From assembly GCA_014946745.1 (NCBI GenBank), contig JADCRD010000001.1:1858427-1922426 (forward strand): a DNA stretch of 64,000 bases, written 5' to 3'. The position numbers and the translations under genes were made by a program. The notes beneath the pieces are model-generated. The model was not told the DNA's origin. It searched no databases and saw only the letters and a list, made by a program, of their open reading frames with translations. The stretch is from Lysobacterales bacterium (lineage in GTDB: Bacteria > Pseudomonadota > Gammaproteobacteria > Xanthomonadales > Xanthomonadaceae). Shown here piece after piece: positions 63,388-64,000 of this stretch; the first letter of the stretch is position 1; the number at the start of each line of letters is the position of its first letter.

Positions 63388-64000
63388 TCATTTCCTACTT
63401 TCTTCTTCCAGCTCCGTCAGGTAGTTCCGGATAGTCTTCGGATCGCACTTCGCGAGCCAGTCAGTGACGTCCGTCGCCGGCCGAACCGCAGCGGCTGTGC
63501 GCTGGATCTTCTGCACGAAGGGTGTGCTCCATGGCCTTGCAGGCAAGCTCCGGAAGGTTGCGTCAATCCATGACATCGCCGCGCGCTTAAGGCTGTTTCT
63601 CGACTCCCCAGAGGTCACCCCAGCAGAAACGCACTTTGCGTTCTTCGGCGCGACATCCTCTGCCAGAACATACAGATCCACGAACCGAACCCGCTTGGAC
63701 TGCAGCAAGCTGGCCCGCTGCGCGGGGAACCATGCAAAGTCGCGATCGGATGTAGCCAAGAACGCAATCGGGCAGGCGATTGACACATCTCGACAGGCCT
63801 CGGCGAGGCCACCATCCACACTCTCTGTGGTTGCGTCATTCCACACGCGCCAGAACTGCGGGAGAGTAAAAGCCGGGCTCCTCAGACGCTCCGCCCCATG
63901 CTCATCAATCAGAACCCACAGATCCCCCCGCTGGTGTCGGGTCACTCGCACCGGCTCATCCAACGTTCCCATCGGCGGCTCCGGAATCGCCTTGAGGCCG
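63388..64000 (-). CDS. Hypothetical protein, 5' end beyond the window
   Basis: At least 194 residues from ATG at 63972, but the frame stays open to the window edge (AIPEPP upstream of that ATG), so the start may lie outside. Visible: FTLPQFWRVWNDATTESVDG, FLATSDRDFAWFPAQRASLL and DWLAKCDPKTIRNYLTELEE, the last a possible small DNA-binding helix. Lower GC than the small island genes, separate from the operon by 82 bp. No family recognised; it is not obviously an integrase. Confidence 0.55.
   Translation of the reverse strand, partial: GLKAIPEPPMGTLDEPVRVTRHQRGDLWVLIDEHGAERLRSPAFTLPQFWRVWNDATTESVDGGLAEACRDVSIACPIAFLATSDRDFAWFPAQRASLLQSKRVRFVDLYVLAEDVAPKNAKCVSAGVTSGESRNSLKRAAMSWIDATFRSLPARPWSTPFVQKIQRTAAAVRPATDVTDWLAKCDPKTIRNYLTELEEESRK

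Larger units (their letters stand above)
56495..64000. mobile_element. Phage-satellite-like island integrated after tRNA-Val (partial, runs off the window)
   Basis: From the tRNA 3' end to the window edge the genes are: a capsid protein, a helix-turn-helix protein, a P4/D5-type primase-helicase, a series of small proteins with ATGA overlaps and an AlpA-like regulator, all on the minus strand after 57480. No portal, large terminase, protease, tail, lysis or integrase gene is visible. The left end at the tRNA is inferred from the habit of such islands; the genes at 56646-57214 may be island cargo or host genes. Confidence 0.7.

Overview
The window is GC-rich, gene-dense bacterial chromosome. 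Gene content, dispersed GGGATTC heptamers and GGGAGAGGGG-type palindromes between genes suggest a gammaproteobacterium of the Lysobacterales (Xanthomonadales). That assignment rests on gene content and style, not on a database match.

Layout. 1-1949: end of a leucine/isovalerate degradation cluster (liuB partial, liuC). 2140-8033: complete 2-oxoglutarate dehydrogenase complex (sucA, sucB, lpd), with palindromic repeats between sucB and lpd. 8664-10032: LOG-family nucleotide hydrolase, a small membrane protein and a macro-domain protein. About 10,580-16,521: an AT-richer array of minus-strand cassettes separated by attC-like sites (integron cassette array with no integron integrase in view). 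It carries two GNAT acetyltransferases, a DUF6602 nuclease-like protein, a DUF4145 protein and small zinc-ribbon or membrane proteins, and is interrupted by a broken IS91-type element that a 151-bp repeat has itself disrupted.

16,764-36,464: secreted penicillin-acylase-type hydrolase, tandem repeat block, diheme cytochrome c, penicillin-binding protein 1C, a btaA-btaB betaine-lipid pair behind a candidate Pho box, a lipoprotein 5'-nucleotidase, a Pat-type acyl-CoA synthetase/acetyltransferase, DUF454 protein, CDF zinc exporter, CYTH-CHAD triphosphatase, amino-acid permease, a MITE-like element and a universal stress protein. 36,752-45,991: AbgT transporter, TerC, an OhrR/old-yellow-enzyme/Ohr peroxide-defence group with a promoter and operator, PrmC, a Pycsar-effector-like membrane protein and TldD.

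46,077-53,098 is one minus-strand vitamin B12 operon: cobalamin riboswitch, btuB, btuM-like transporter, cobB, cobU, cobT, cobC, cobS, with overlapping genes. It imports corrinoids and builds the lower nucleotide loop. After an unrecognised secreted protein and an MFS transporter comes tRNA-Val(CAC). From there to the window end lies an integrated element resembling a phage satellite: an AlpA-like regulator, a run of small overlapping genes, a P4/D5-type primase-helicase, a helix-turn-helix protein and an HK97-type major capsid protein. No portal, large terminase, tail or integrase gene is visible before the window ends. A 28-bp inverted repeat pair next to the primase may be its origin or operator.
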